Shown here: positions 1 to 8,185 of the stretch, piece by piece | Position numbering within the stretch: the first letter of the stretch is position 1 | Layout: each line of letters opens with the position of its first letter | Made by a program: the position numbers and the translations under genes | Assembly (NCBI RefSeq): GCF_031501865.1 | Contig: NZ_JARRCW010000001.1 | Location: 3,982,001-4,046,000 of the forward strand | Origin: Pseudovibrio sp. M1P-2-3 | GTDB taxonomy: Bacteria; Pseudomonadota; Alphaproteobacteria; Rhizobiales; Stappiaceae | Direction of reading: 5' to 3' | DNA length: 64,000 bases | Notes under the pieces: generated by a model | Databases searched by the model: none | What the model was told of the DNA's origin: nothing | What the model saw: only the letters and a program-made list of their open reading frames with translations

Positions 1-1288
1 CGACCATAACCAGACCATGAGACATATTATTAATTGCAGCATCAAAATAGAGATTTTGTCGGGAAAGCTCCTGTTCGCGCTTTTCTAGTTGCGACGTTTT
101 CTCACCGACTTTCTGTCTCAAGGACGCACGTTCTTGAGACCTTTTTTGCAGAACTTGCACGGAGCGTGCAATATCTCCAACCTCATCTCCCCGTCGAATA
201 CCTGTCACTTGCCGGCTATAGTTGCCACCCGCTATTTCTGAGACAGTTTCGGTCAACCGTTGCAAGGGACCTGCCACATGGCGAGCGAGCAAGAGTGACC
301 CTAACAGTATGACACTTGAGGCAAATCCCCCCAAAATGAGCAATTGATTGAGTGTATCTCTTTTTGATGTTTCAGCCACCTGCTCCAGACGGTTTTGCAC
401 TTCAAGCAAGATACTATCCGGTCGGGACGTACAAACCCGCAGAAAGTCCGGACCAGCTCCACATAAGGCGAAGACACCGTTGCTGTGGAAGAGCTGGCCA
501 TTATTCAAGATAGGGCTGGAGGCATTTATCTGGGCTTTGAAATTTGTCTCCATAACTTCAGAGGAACTATCGAATATGGCCACCCCAACTTTTTCCGAGT
601 TTGAGAGCGTATAGAGGTTGGTATTCCCCGGTCGGAGCCACGATTGCCCAATCAACACGGCCCTTTTGGATCCTGAACTTCCGACCATGGGAGTTGCCGA
701 AATAACGGAAAGACCGGAACTGCGAGAGGGAGGCAAAATTCCTCTGGCCTGCGAGGCTGGTAGGAAAATGGTCTTCACTGGCGGTGCTTTTGAAACTTTG
801 GCTGCCAATAAACTTTTCAAGTCCTCCTGAGTAAAAGGCGACTGATCAAAAGCAGACTGGGCAACTTGAGCACTGACAGAAAAAGATGAGTACCCGAGAA
901 CTTTGCCGTTCTCATTGACAATAACTAGATTATCCAACCCTGCGAAGCTGGCTGCAGTTCTCAGCAGCCTTTTTATATTGGTTGGATTACTTTGCCACAG
1001 CGCTGCTTGGATATCACCTCGGGCGGCGATCTCCAGAACACGGTCAGAGTAATTCTCTATCGCAGTGCGAATATGGGAGTTCACATGACGGATATCCCGC
1101 TCCAAAAACGAAGTAAATTGTTCTTTGGAGATTATCTCAATCTGACGCGTTTGCTTTTCCAGATTTGCATCCAATTGATATACGACGATGACCATGGTCA
1201 ATACGAATGCGAGTGTCATAGACAAAACGCTAATGAGAGCCAGCTTAAACGACAAAGAGCTGAAAGGTCTTATCACGGTCCTGCCCAT
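1..1288 (-). CDS. Membrane sensor with HAMP and PAS regions, C-terminus outside window (probable c-di-GMP enzyme or histidine kinase)
   Basis: An open frame starts at an ATG at 1288 and runs leftward off the window, giving about 429 visible codons. A hydrophobic segment near residues 10-35 is followed by a periplasmic-looking sensory region of about 260 residues. A second hydrophobic segment (LILGGFASSVILLGSLLLA) leads into a HAMP-like stretch (GPLQRLTETVSEIAGGNY), a coiled-coil-like linker and the beginning of a PAS-like region (FDAAINNMSHGL). That FDAxxNNMSxGL motif is common in alphaproteobacterial GGDEF/EAL proteins, so a diguanylate cyclase or phosphodiesterase output is my best guess; a histidine kinase is possible. 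The output domain is not in the window. The gene is divergent from the ABC transporter genes, across a 452-bp gap. Confidence 0.8.
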   Translation of the reverse strand, partial: MGRTVIRPFSSLSFKLALISVLSMTLAFVLTMVIVVYQLDANLEKQTRQIEIISKEQFTSFLERDIRHVNSHIRTAIENYSDRVLEIAARGDIQAALWQSNPTNIKRLLRTAASFAGLDNLVIVNENGKVLGYSSFSVSAQVAQSAFDQSPFTQEDLKSLLAAKVSKAPPVKTIFLPASQARGILPPSRSSGLSVISATPMVGSSGSKRAVLIGQSWLRPGNTNLYTLSNSEKVGVAIFDSSSEVMETNFKAQINASSPILNNGQLFHSNGVFALCGAGPDFLRVCTSRPDSILLEVQNRLEQVAETSKRDTLNQLLILGGFASSVILLGSLLLARHVAGPLQRLTETVSEIAGGNYSRQVTGIRRGDEVGDIARSVQVLQKRSQERASLRQKVGEKTSQLEKREQELSRQNLYFDAAINNMSHGLVMV

Positions 1289-1740
1289 GCTCACTCACAC
1301 CTGATGATAAAAGCAACCAGATAGGCAGACCATATAAATTTGGCCTTTTTATCAGTTGCTGTTTGGTCAGACCACTTTAGAAAGTTTCCCTCTTTTTTCC
1401 TTTATGCTGGCTCGGTTAAGTCTAAAAGCTTCAAAAATATCCTATTAATTTTCAGTAGGAAGCGGACCTAAAGCTTTTAAAATTTCGTCCATTAAATAAA
1501 CAAAAAATACATTGTGCAACGCAGCATCATTACCCAACCAACAACAAGTACTATTAAAATTAAACTTTCAAAGTTTGAAATAAAAAACGAAAAACAAAAG
1601 TAGCTGCATCCTTTAGTATTATTGCCTTAATCAACATCTACAATATACTTGAGACTCTACGTAATCTTATAGCCATTTCTGGGGAGACGTGGGAAGCAGA
1701 TTACCATTTATAAAAAACAGTAATACTATGGGGAGGAAGC
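1289..1740. other. Divergent intergenic region between sensor gene and ABC importer operon
   Basis: This is 452 bp of AT-rich sequence without a credible gene. It must hold the promoters of the leftward sensor gene and of the rightward transporter operon. Near its right end is the strong Shine-Dalgarno sequence GGGGAGGAAGC directly before the ATG at 1741. I see no recognisable RNA family, no riboswitch and no strong inverted repeat. Confidence 0.5.
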
Positions 1741-3087
1741 ATGGTAAAACTAGAAAGAACTTTAGGTAGAAGAAAATTCTTAAAAGCAACCGCAGCAACC
1801 GGCGTGGTTCTGGCTGCACCCACTATTCTCACCCGTCACGCTTGGGCAGACACCAACTTCCAAAATGACCCTTCAAAATCAGGTGAGGTTGTCTTCGGTT
1901 TTAATGTGCCGCAGACCGGCCCCTACGCAGATGAAGGGGCTGATGAACTGCGCGCTTTTCAGTTGGCAGTCAAACATTTGAATGGTGAGGGTGATGGGGG
2001 AATGCTCACCACATTCTCTTCCAAGGTCCTAAAAGGAAATGGCGTTCTTGGTAACAAAGTCAACTTCGTGACCGGCGATACGCAAACCAAATCTGATGCG
2101 GCTCGCGCCTCTGCCAAACGTATGATTGAAAAAGACGGCGTCATCATGTGGTCTGGAGGGTCTTCTTCAGGTGTTGCCATTGCCCAACAGTCTCTTGCTC
2201 AAGAGATGGGGGTTGTGTTCATGTGCGGCCTGACCCATTCCAACGACACTACTGGGAAAGATCGCCGCCGCTATGGCTTCCGCCATTTCTTTAACGCGTA
2301 TATGTCCGGTGCGGCCCTTGGTCCCGTTCTGCAAAAGGCAATGGGCGGCGAGCGAAGAGCTTACCACCTCACAGCAGATTATACATGGGGGTGGACACAG
2401 GAAGAATCCATTGCCAACACCACGGAGGGTTTGGGCTGGGAAACAGTCAATAAGGTTCGTACGCCTCTGGGCGCCGGAGACTTCTCCCAATACATCGCTC
2501 CAGTCCTCAATTCCGGCGCTGATGTTCTGATCTTGAACCACTACGGTAAAGACATGATCAACTCGCTGACGCAAGCCGTTCAGTTTGGCCTTCGTGACAA
2601 ACAGGTCAACGGTAAGAACTTCGAGATCATTGTACCGTTGTACTCACGCTTGATGGCCCAAGGAGCGGGCGAGAACGTAAAAGGTATATACGGCACAACA
2701 AACTGGAACTGGTCGTTGCAAGATGAAGGCTCGAAAGCCTTTGTCAGGTCCTTTGGACAGGAATACGGATTTCCGCCATCACAGGCAGCTCACACCTGCT
2801 ATGTTCAAACCCTGCTTTATGCAGATGCTTGCGAACGCGCTGGAACGTTCTACCCTCCTGAGGTCATTCGGGCATTGGAAGACTTTGAGTTTGATGGAAT
2901 GGGTAATGGCCAAACGCTTTATCGCGGCGCCGACCACCAATGCTTTAAAGACGTATTGGTCGTGAAAGGTAACGAAAATGCGACCTCCCAGTTTGACTTA
3001 CTGGAGGTCGTGGAAGTTACACCAGCATCACAAGTAACCTATGATCCGTCTATCTTTGGCGGCGAACTAGGTCCCTACGACGCTTAA
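1741..3087 (+). CDS. ABC transporter periplasmic substrate-binding protein (Peripla_BP_6 / Liv type), Tat signal
   Basis: This 448-residue binding protein should capture an amino-acid- or amide-like solute in the periplasm and deliver it to the permeases encoded downstream. The N-terminus carries a twin-arginine motif (RRKFLK, residues 10-15), a hydrophobic core and a likely cleavage after AWA at residue 36, so export is probably folded through Tat. The body (VVFGFNVPQTGPYADEG onward) resembles the long urea/amide/branched-chain amino-acid binding proteins. The start is supported by GGGGAGGAAGC just upstream. Four genes for two membrane proteins and two ATPases follow in the same direction. 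The substrate cannot be read from the sequence. Confidence 0.9.
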   Translation: MVKLERTLGRRKFLKATAATGVVLAAPTILTRHAWADTNFQNDPSKSGEVVFGFNVPQTGPYADEGADELRAFQLAVKHLNGEGDGGMLTTFSSKVLKGNGVLGNKVNFVTGDTQTKSDAARASAKRMIEKDGVIMWSGGSSSGVAIAQQSLAQEMGVVFMCGLTHSNDTTGKDRRRYGFRHFFNAYMSGAALGPVLQKAMGGERRAYHLTADYTWGWTQEESIANTTEGLGWETVNKVRTPLGAGDFSQYIAPVLNSGADVLILNHYGKDMINSLTQAVQFGLRDKQVNGKNFEIIVPLYSRLMAQGAGENVKGIYGTTNWNWSLQDEGSKAFVRSFGQEYGFPPSQAAHTCYVQTLLYADACERAGTFYPPEVIRALEDFEFDGMGNGQTLYRGADHQCFKDVLVVKGNENATSQFDLLEVVEVTPASQVTYDPSIFGGELGPYDA

Positions 3088-3114
3088 CTCCTTTCCAGAA
3101 CATCGAATACCAAA

Positions 3115-3136
3115 CCTCGCGCCAGCTGGCGCGGGG
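3115..3136 (+). promoter_or_regulatory. Intercistronic GC-rich hairpin after the binding-protein gene
   Basis: A near-perfect inverted repeat lies 27 bp after the binding-protein stop, centred on CGCGCCAGCTGGCGCG with flanking CC/GG pairs. It has no T-tract. Such hairpins between a binding-protein gene and its permease genes often protect the upstream mRNA or attenuate read-through, giving more binding protein than permease. That role is inferred here. Confidence 0.6.
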
Positions 3137-3216
3137 AGCGGGATAAGTGTGCCGAACGCATAACTCATCTGTGGTGCGCGTGTCGGAATTGCTAACTTTT
3201 GTGAGACGGGTTCAAT

Positions 3217-4245
3217 ATGGACGCCATCGTACTTCAAATCCTGAACGGTCTGGATAAGGGCGGAGCCTATGCTCTCATTGCTCTTGGTTTGACCCTCATC
3301 TTCGGAACACTGGGCGTTGTAAACTTCGCCCACGGGGCTATCTTCATGCTTGGCGCCTTTTGTGCCGTTGCATTTAATCAGTTTCTTAGTCTAGAAAAAG
3401 TGACCATTGACCCCACCCAAACCACTGCTTGGGGAACCCCGTTAGAGATCAGGGAGCCCTATGTAGAGGCCTACCTTGGCGAGTTTGGGGTGCAGCTGGT
3501 CAACTATTCAGTCCCGGTCTCCATTCTTCTTGCCATTCCCGTAATGCTTGTGATTGGCTTTTCCCTGGAACGGGGTTTAATCCGTTTCTTTTACAAGCGC
3601 CCCCACGCGGACCAAATTCTGGTCACCTTCGGGTTGGCAATTGTTTTGCAGGAGATTATCAAGGCTTCCTTTGGTGCCAATCCTATTCCTCAATCTGCCC
3701 CGGATGCGGTGCGCGGTGCGATTGACCTCGGGACCATGCTGGGATTTGACGCCGGTTCGGTTGTCTACCCCCGGTGGCGTATTGTCTACTTCCTCTTTTC
3801 GCTCGGTATTATTGGCGCAGTCTTTTCGTTCCTTAAGTTTACCACCTACGGCATGGTCATTCGGGCTGGTATGGCCGATCGGGAAACCGTTGGTTTCCTA
3901 GGTATCAATATTGAGCGCCGGTTCACCTTCGTTTTTGCCATTGCAACTATTGTGGCTGGACTGGCGGGTGTCATGTACACACCAATCCTTCCACCCGACT
4001 ATCATATGGGAATGGACTTTCTGGTCCTTTCTTTTGTTGTTGTAGTGGTGGGCGGTATGGGTTCACTTCCCGGCGCTGTTACTGCAGGTTTTTTGCTTGG
4101 AGTACTGCAAAGCTTTGCCAGTATGAACGAAATCAAAACCATACTCCCAGGCATTGACCAGATCATCATCTACCTTGTTGCCGTTACTATTCTTCTTGTC
4201 AGGCCCCGAGGCCTTATGGGTCGCAAGGGTGTGATGGAGGAATAA
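3217..4245 (+). CDS. livH: Branched-chain amino-acid-type ABC transporter permease (LivH family)
   Basis: This 342-residue inner-membrane protein has about eight hydrophobic segments and the LivH hallmark start (LNGLDKGGAYALIALGLTLI, then GVVNFAHGAIFMLG). It forms the translocation pore together with the LivM-like protein. It is somewhat longer than E. coli LivH because of a polar insertion at about residues 60-95 between the early membrane segments. The gene follows the binding-protein gene by 129 bp, across a hairpin, and ends 3 bp before livM. The ATG at 3217 has only a weak upstream GAGACGG. The family is clear; the substrate is not. Confidence 0.9.
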   Translation: MDAIVLQILNGLDKGGAYALIALGLTLIFGTLGVVNFAHGAIFMLGAFCAVAFNQFLSLEKVTIDPTQTTAWGTPLEIREPYVEAYLGEFGVQLVNYSVPVSILLAIPVMLVIGFSLERGLIRFFYKRPHADQILVTFGLAIVLQEIIKASFGANPIPQSAPDAVRGAIDLGTMLGFDAGSVVYPRWRIVYFLFSLGIIGAVFSFLKFTTYGMVIRAGMADRETVGFLGINIERRFTFVFAIATIVAGLAGVMYTPILPPDYHMGMDFLVLSFVVVVVGGMGSLPGAVTAGFLLGVLQSFASMNEIKTILPGIDQIIIYLVAVTILLVRPRGLMGRKGVMEE

Positions 4246-4248
4246 GCT

Positions 4249-5406
4249 ATGCAAACCATTTCCAACTCAAAAACCAACGATTTCATAGTTTTCATCGGAT
4301 TCTGCATTGCTGTAGCCAGTATGCCTTTGTGGCTTGCACCCTTGGGCGCAGGGTACCCTGACCTTCTGCAAAAATTTGCAATATTCGGGTTGTTCGCAAT
4401 GGGGTTCAATATTTTGTTCGGCCTCACTGGGTACTTGTCTTTTGGTCACGCCGTGTTCTTGGGTGTCGGCTCTTATGCTGCCGTCTGGAGCTTTAAGCTT
4501 CTTGGCATGAATCCTCTGCCAGCACTTCTATTCTCCATCGTATTTTCCAGCTTGTTTGCCTTAGCAATTGGTTTCGTATCCCTTCGCCGCTCTGGAATTT
4601 ACTTCTCGATCCTCACGTTGGCTTTCGCCCAGATGTGCTACAACCTCGCCTATTCAGTCCTAACCCCGATCACCAATGGTGAAACCGGATTGCGTGTGCT
4701 TAAAAGTGATCCACGTCTGTTCGACCAACATGGCGACAACACAGGGCCTCTCATTTCCAATTTATTCGGGATTGAACTGACAGGGTATGCAGGCTTCTAC
4801 TTCTGCGCAGCTTTGCTAGTTATTGGCTTTTATATTTCCCAACGTTTATTCCGCTCCCCCTTCGGCTTGCTCTTAAAAGCGGTTAAATCCAATCAAAACC
4901 GGATGCTGTATACGGGCCTGAACTCTCGCCCTTATACACTTGCCGCCTTCATCATCTCCGGCATCTACGCAGGTGTTGCAGGTTACCTGCTCGCCGTGAC
5001 CGACCCCCTTGCCGGTGCGGAGCGCATGCAATGGACCGCCTCCGGCGAAGTGGTATTGATGACAATTTTAGGTGGAGCTGGAACATTGATCGGTCCAATC
5101 CTTGGGGCGGGTCTCATCAAGTACTTTGAAAATATCTTTTCCGCCTACAACGACCAAACCCTACACTCCATTTTTGCGTTCCTGCCCGACTCTTTAGAGG
5201 GGACGATGGTCAGCCTTGCAAGCCTCTTTGTAGGAGAAGGATGGCACCTGACACTAGGTTTGATGTTCCTCATTATCGTTGTCTATTTACCCGGCGGCAT
5301 CATGGAAGGCATTAATCGTATGGCAGGCCTTTTCAAACTCTCCTCTGCTTCCAAAAAACCTAATGATGAGGACACCCGCCCGCGTCAAACAAAAGCTGCG
5401 GAATAG
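4249..5406 (+). CDS. livM: Branched-chain amino-acid-type ABC transporter permease (LivM family)
   Basis: This 385-residue integral membrane protein is the second permease subunit. Typical LivM features are visible: [20 protein letters not shown] near residues 67-86 and the [17 protein letters not shown] segment, with about ten hydrophobic stretches and a charged cytoplasmic tail rich in Lys, Asp and Arg. The start codon is 3 bp after the livH stop and the stop is 9 bp before livG, so the genes are co-transcribed and probably translationally coupled. The family assignment is secure. The transported compound could be amino acids, urea or short amides. Confidence 0.9.
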   Translation: MQTISNSKTNDFIVFIGFCIAVASMPLWLAPLGAGYPDLLQKFAIFGLFAMGFNILFGLTGYLSFGHAVFLGVGSYAAVWSFKLLGMNPLPALLFSIVFSSLFALAIGFVSLRRSGIYFSILTLAFAQMCYNLAYSVLTPITNGETGLRVLKSDPRLFDQHGDNTGPLISNLFGIELTGYAGFYFCAALLVIGFYISQRLFRSPFGLLLKAVKSNQNRMLYTGLNSRPYTLAAFIISGIYAGVAGYLLAVTDPLAGAERMQWTASGEVVLMTILGGAGTLIGPILGAGLIKYFENIFSAYNDQTLHSIFAFLPDSLEGTMVSLASLFVGEGWHLTLGLMFLIIVVYLPGGIMEGINRMAGLFKLSSASKKPNDEDTRPRQTKAAE

Positions 5407-5415
5407 GAGACTTCC

Positions 5416-6171
5416 ATGGAAATTTTGAACGTAAAAGGCGTAAACAAAAGCTTTGGTGGCTTGAAAGCACTCAATGACGTGAATCTCTCCATACAGCAAG
5501 GGGACGTCCACGCGATTATAGGGCCCAACGGGGCAGGAAAATCAACTTTACTCAATTGCTTTGTGGGGAGGTTAAAGCCCGATACAGGTTCTGTAACGTT
5601 TAACGGAAAAAGCATCATCGGCCTGAAGCCCTTTGAAATCAACCAGACCGGTGTCTCCCGTGTTTTCCAAACTCCCGAGATTTTCGAGGATCTCAACCTT
5701 TTGGAAAACGTAATGATTCCAACATTTTCCAAGCGAGATGGGGCCTTTACTCTCAACCTGTGGCATCGTGTTGACGGGCAGGCCGAAGTTCGAGACAGAG
5801 CCCTTTCCCTTCTGGAAGATGTGGGGCTGGCGGAAAAGAAAGACAGCATTGCTGGCTCTTTGTCCCGCGGTGACAAACGCAGGCTCGAGCTTGCCATGTG
5901 CCTCGTTCAAGACCCTGAACTTCTGCTGCTGGATGAACCAACAGCCGGTATGTCTCGCGCTGACACAAACAACACAATTGACCTTCTTCAACGTATTGGG
6001 GAACGAGGGATCACAAAGATTGTTATTGAACACGACATGCACGTGGTGTTCTCGCTTGCAAAGAAAATAAGTGTACTGGCCCAAGGGACAGTCATTGCAG
6101 AGGGTAAGCCGGAGGACATTAAAGGAGATCCGCGTGTCCAAGAGGCCTATTTGGGAGGGACCCAGCTATGA
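5416..6171 (+). CDS. livG: ABC transporter ATP-binding protein (LivG family)
   Basis: This 251-residue cytoplasmic ATPase energises the importer. The Walker A motif GPNGAGKST is at residues 36-44 and the Walker B region is LLLLDEPTAGMS, followed by the switch His in VIEHDMHVVF. The signature motif is unusual, LSRGDKRRLELA where LSYGQQRR or LSGGQ is usual. The C-terminal part (ISVLAQGTVIAEGKPEDI) is standard LivG. GGAGACTTCC lies just before the ATG. The gene overlaps livF by 4 bp. Confidence 0.9.
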   Translation: MEILNVKGVNKSFGGLKALNDVNLSIQQGDVHAIIGPNGAGKSTLLNCFVGRLKPDTGSVTFNGKSIIGLKPFEINQTGVSRVFQTPEIFEDLNLLENVMIPTFSKRDGAFTLNLWHRVDGQAEVRDRALSLLEDVGLAEKKDSIAGSLSRGDKRRLELAMCLVQDPELLLLDEPTAGMSRADTNNTIDLLQRIGERGITKIVIEHDMHVVFSLAKKISVLAQGTVIAEGKPEDIKGDPRVQEAYLGGTQL

Positions 6172-6947
6172 GTATGCTAGAAAACCAGTTCGGAAACGGC
6201 GTCGCTCCTTCTGTTGCTCCAAAGAAAGCCAAGGGCGGGGCTCCTGCGTTTTTCTCTGCTTGGGATCTTCATGCCTACTATGGAGAAAGCTACATTGTGC
6301 AAGGGGTGAGCTTTGACATTCGTGAAGGCGAGATTCTTGCACTTCTTGGCAGGAACGGCGCTGGAAAAACGTCAACTTTGCGCACAATTGCAAGGGCGTC
6401 CGATCCGCAGCTGACACACGGGGAAATCTGGCTGGATCACAAGCCCCTTCACAATATGGAGAATTATCAAGCCGCTAGAAGCGGCGTGCAGTTGGTGCAG
6501 GAAGACAGACGGATCATTCAAGGCCTTACCGTTGAGGAGAATTTGCAACTTGCACAGATTTCTGAACCTCTTGGATGGTCAATTGAACGTATTTATGACC
6601 ACTTCCCGCGACTCGCCGAACGCGCAAAACAGGAGGCTGTTACGCTGTCTGGTGGGGAACAGCAAATGCTGGCACTGGCCCGCGCACTGGCTCGGGACGT
6701 AAAGCTCTTGCTTCTGGACGAGCCCTATGAGGGGCTGGCTCCGATAATTGTGCAAGAAATCGAGAAGATCTTGATCAACGTGAGAGAGCTCGGAATCACA
6801 ACAATCATTGTAGAGCAAAATGCCGTTGCTGCTTTGCACCTGTCCGACAGGGCCGTCATTTTGGACATGGGTGAAGTTGTGTTCGATGGAACGGCTCAGG
6901 AAGTTCTGGACAATGAAGGTCTTCGTCAAACCTATCTTGCAATTTAA
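6168..6947 (+). CDS. livF: ABC transporter ATP-binding protein (LivF family)
   Basis: This 259-residue second ATPase of the importer has Walker A GRNGAGKT, signature LSGGEQQM, Walker B LLLLDEPYEGLAP and a terminal VVFDGTAQEVL. It has about 25 extra residues at the N-terminus (rich in Ala, Pro and Lys) before the domain starts, compared with E. coli LivF, so a later start cannot be excluded. The first ATG overlaps the livG stop by 4 bp, which favours it. The gene's end overlaps by 4 bp the end of the convergent glycosyltransferase gene. Confidence 0.88.
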   Translation: MSMLENQFGNGVAPSVAPKKAKGGAPAFFSAWDLHAYYGESYIVQGVSFDIREGEILALLGRNGAGKTSTLRTIARASDPQLTHGEIWLDHKPLHNMENYQAARSGVQLVQEDRRIIQGLTVEENLQLAQISEPLGWSIERIYDHFPRLAERAKQEAVTLSGGEQQMLALARALARDVKLLLLDEPYEGLAPIIVQEIEKILINVRELGITTIIVEQNAVAALHLSDRAVILDMGEVVFDGTAQEVLDNEGLRQTYLAI

Positions 6948-7996
6948 TTTCTAGTTTCCTTTTGGGCCCATGACGTATTGAGGGGGGACCCTTGCGCTCC
7001 GAATGCAAGATCCTCCCTTACCCGATTCCCCGACAAAAACACCTCATAACTTACAGGCTCTCGAGGGTAGTCTGGAATACCCCGAAACCGTCTCTGCCAT
7101 GTCTCCAAATAAAGGGGGCTGAAATCATAGGTTTCCGTGAGGATCCTGTCTTTTTCTTTTTCCAAAAAACGTGGAGTGACTTGACGCCAGTCTTCTACGA
7201 TAGACACCGGTAAGCGCTTGAAAAGGGAATTAAGCGGGGAGGACTGGACTATGGGAACGGACCCCAAGAGAATGGCTTCCCATGTTCGATGGCAGTCCAT
7301 TCCAGCTCCGAATGGGCTGAGGGTAAAAAGGTACCTGCTGTTTCTGGTCCAGCTTTCAAATCTTGCAAGACGATGTTTTTCAAAATGAACGGCAGTTTTA
7401 TCCAGCGAATTGACGACTTCGGTACGTTTCCCGTTCTTAATGGAGTGCTGCCAGTTACAATAGGCCAGTACAGACTTGTCTTCCAGACGCGGGGCGCTAC
7501 CCCGAACGGAAACCAGACTGCGCTCTTGATCCACCGGCGTTTGAAACCGCCCCCAAGGATGACGCGCTCTTAACGTGAGTGTGTGATAATCTAGGCCCAA
7601 AGGAATTGCATATATTTTCTCATGCCGCATTGCCAGATTTTGTGCAAACCAGTTTTCCAGAAAAGGGCTTTCTATCAACTTGCGGAGTTGATGTTTGGGC
7701 AAAATCTCCCGATTGACAGTCAAAATGCTATCCCCTGTGACTAGGGTAAAGCGCTTTTTCAGGTTGGGAAGGTGTTGCGTAACAAATGCCTCCAGAGCAT
7801 TTGTGCAGACGTAAATGGATTCCCCTTCCCGAAAACTCTTGAGAAAGCTCCTATCAATATTCCCAGAGGTCGAGACTGGATTGCGATTATGAAAATCACA
7901 ACTTTTGAGCAGACCCCGGCTTCCCACATACCTGCATTGCGCTTCATTATGTTTGCTTGACCAAAAACGATAGATACGGCTACGTAGAAATGACAT
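6944..7996 (-). CDS. Exostosin-like (GT47/RXYLT1-like) glycosyltransferase
   Basis: This 350-residue protein has no signal peptide. Its C-terminal half carries the stretch FTLSPFGAGMDCHRTWEAIL and then GSVPIV, which resembles the nucleotide-sugar-binding region of exostosin and RXYLT1-like glycosyltransferases (SPxGNGxDxHRxWE, lGxIPIV). The N-terminal half (SREGESIYVCTNALEAF-like region) is not diagnostic. A good ribosome site (GGGGAGAAG) precedes the ATG. It is a single gene with no polysaccharide operon beside it, lying between the transporter operon and the RND pump. The acceptor is unknown; surface glycan decoration is an inference. Confidence 0.6.
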   Translation of the reverse strand: MSFLRSRIYRFWSSKHNEAQCRYVGSRGLLKSCDFHNRNPVSTSGNIDRSFLKSFREGESIYVCTNALEAFVTQHLPNLKKRFTLVTGDSILTVNREILPKHQLRKLIESPFLENWFAQNLAMRHEKIYAIPLGLDYHTLTLRARHPWGRFQTPVDQERSLVSVRGSAPRLEDKSVLAYCNWQHSIKNGKRTEVVNSLDKTAVHFEKHRLARFESWTRNSRYLFTLSPFGAGMDCHRTWEAILLGSVPIVQSSPLNSLFKRLPVSIVEDWRQVTPRFLEKEKDRILTETYDFSPLYLETWQRRFRGIPDYPREPVSYEVFLSGNRVREDLAFGAQGSPLNTSWAQKETRN

Positions 7997-8185
7997 TCTT
8001 CTCCCCTTTGGGAACGATCCTAGGTCTTTAGAGACACTTGCCTATCCTGATATATTCGGCTCTTAAAGTTGCAGGGCGGGGTGTCCAAAGTGAACCAACC
8101 TTTCACTGCATCAAACTGTGTTCTGCCCGTGGCTCAGTTTCAAGGACGGCTTGCTTTTATTCTTACTATTGACTTTCTCCCACCC

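Noticed and set aside
34-1324. Several plus-strand frames in the first 1.3 kb
   Set aside because: The minus strand is continuously open here and encodes a coherent sensor with membrane, HAMP and PAS regions; the plus frames are its shadows.
5572-6141. 189-codon minus-strand frame
   Set aside because: It is the antisense shadow of the LivG ATPase gene, whose motifs are intact on the plus strand.
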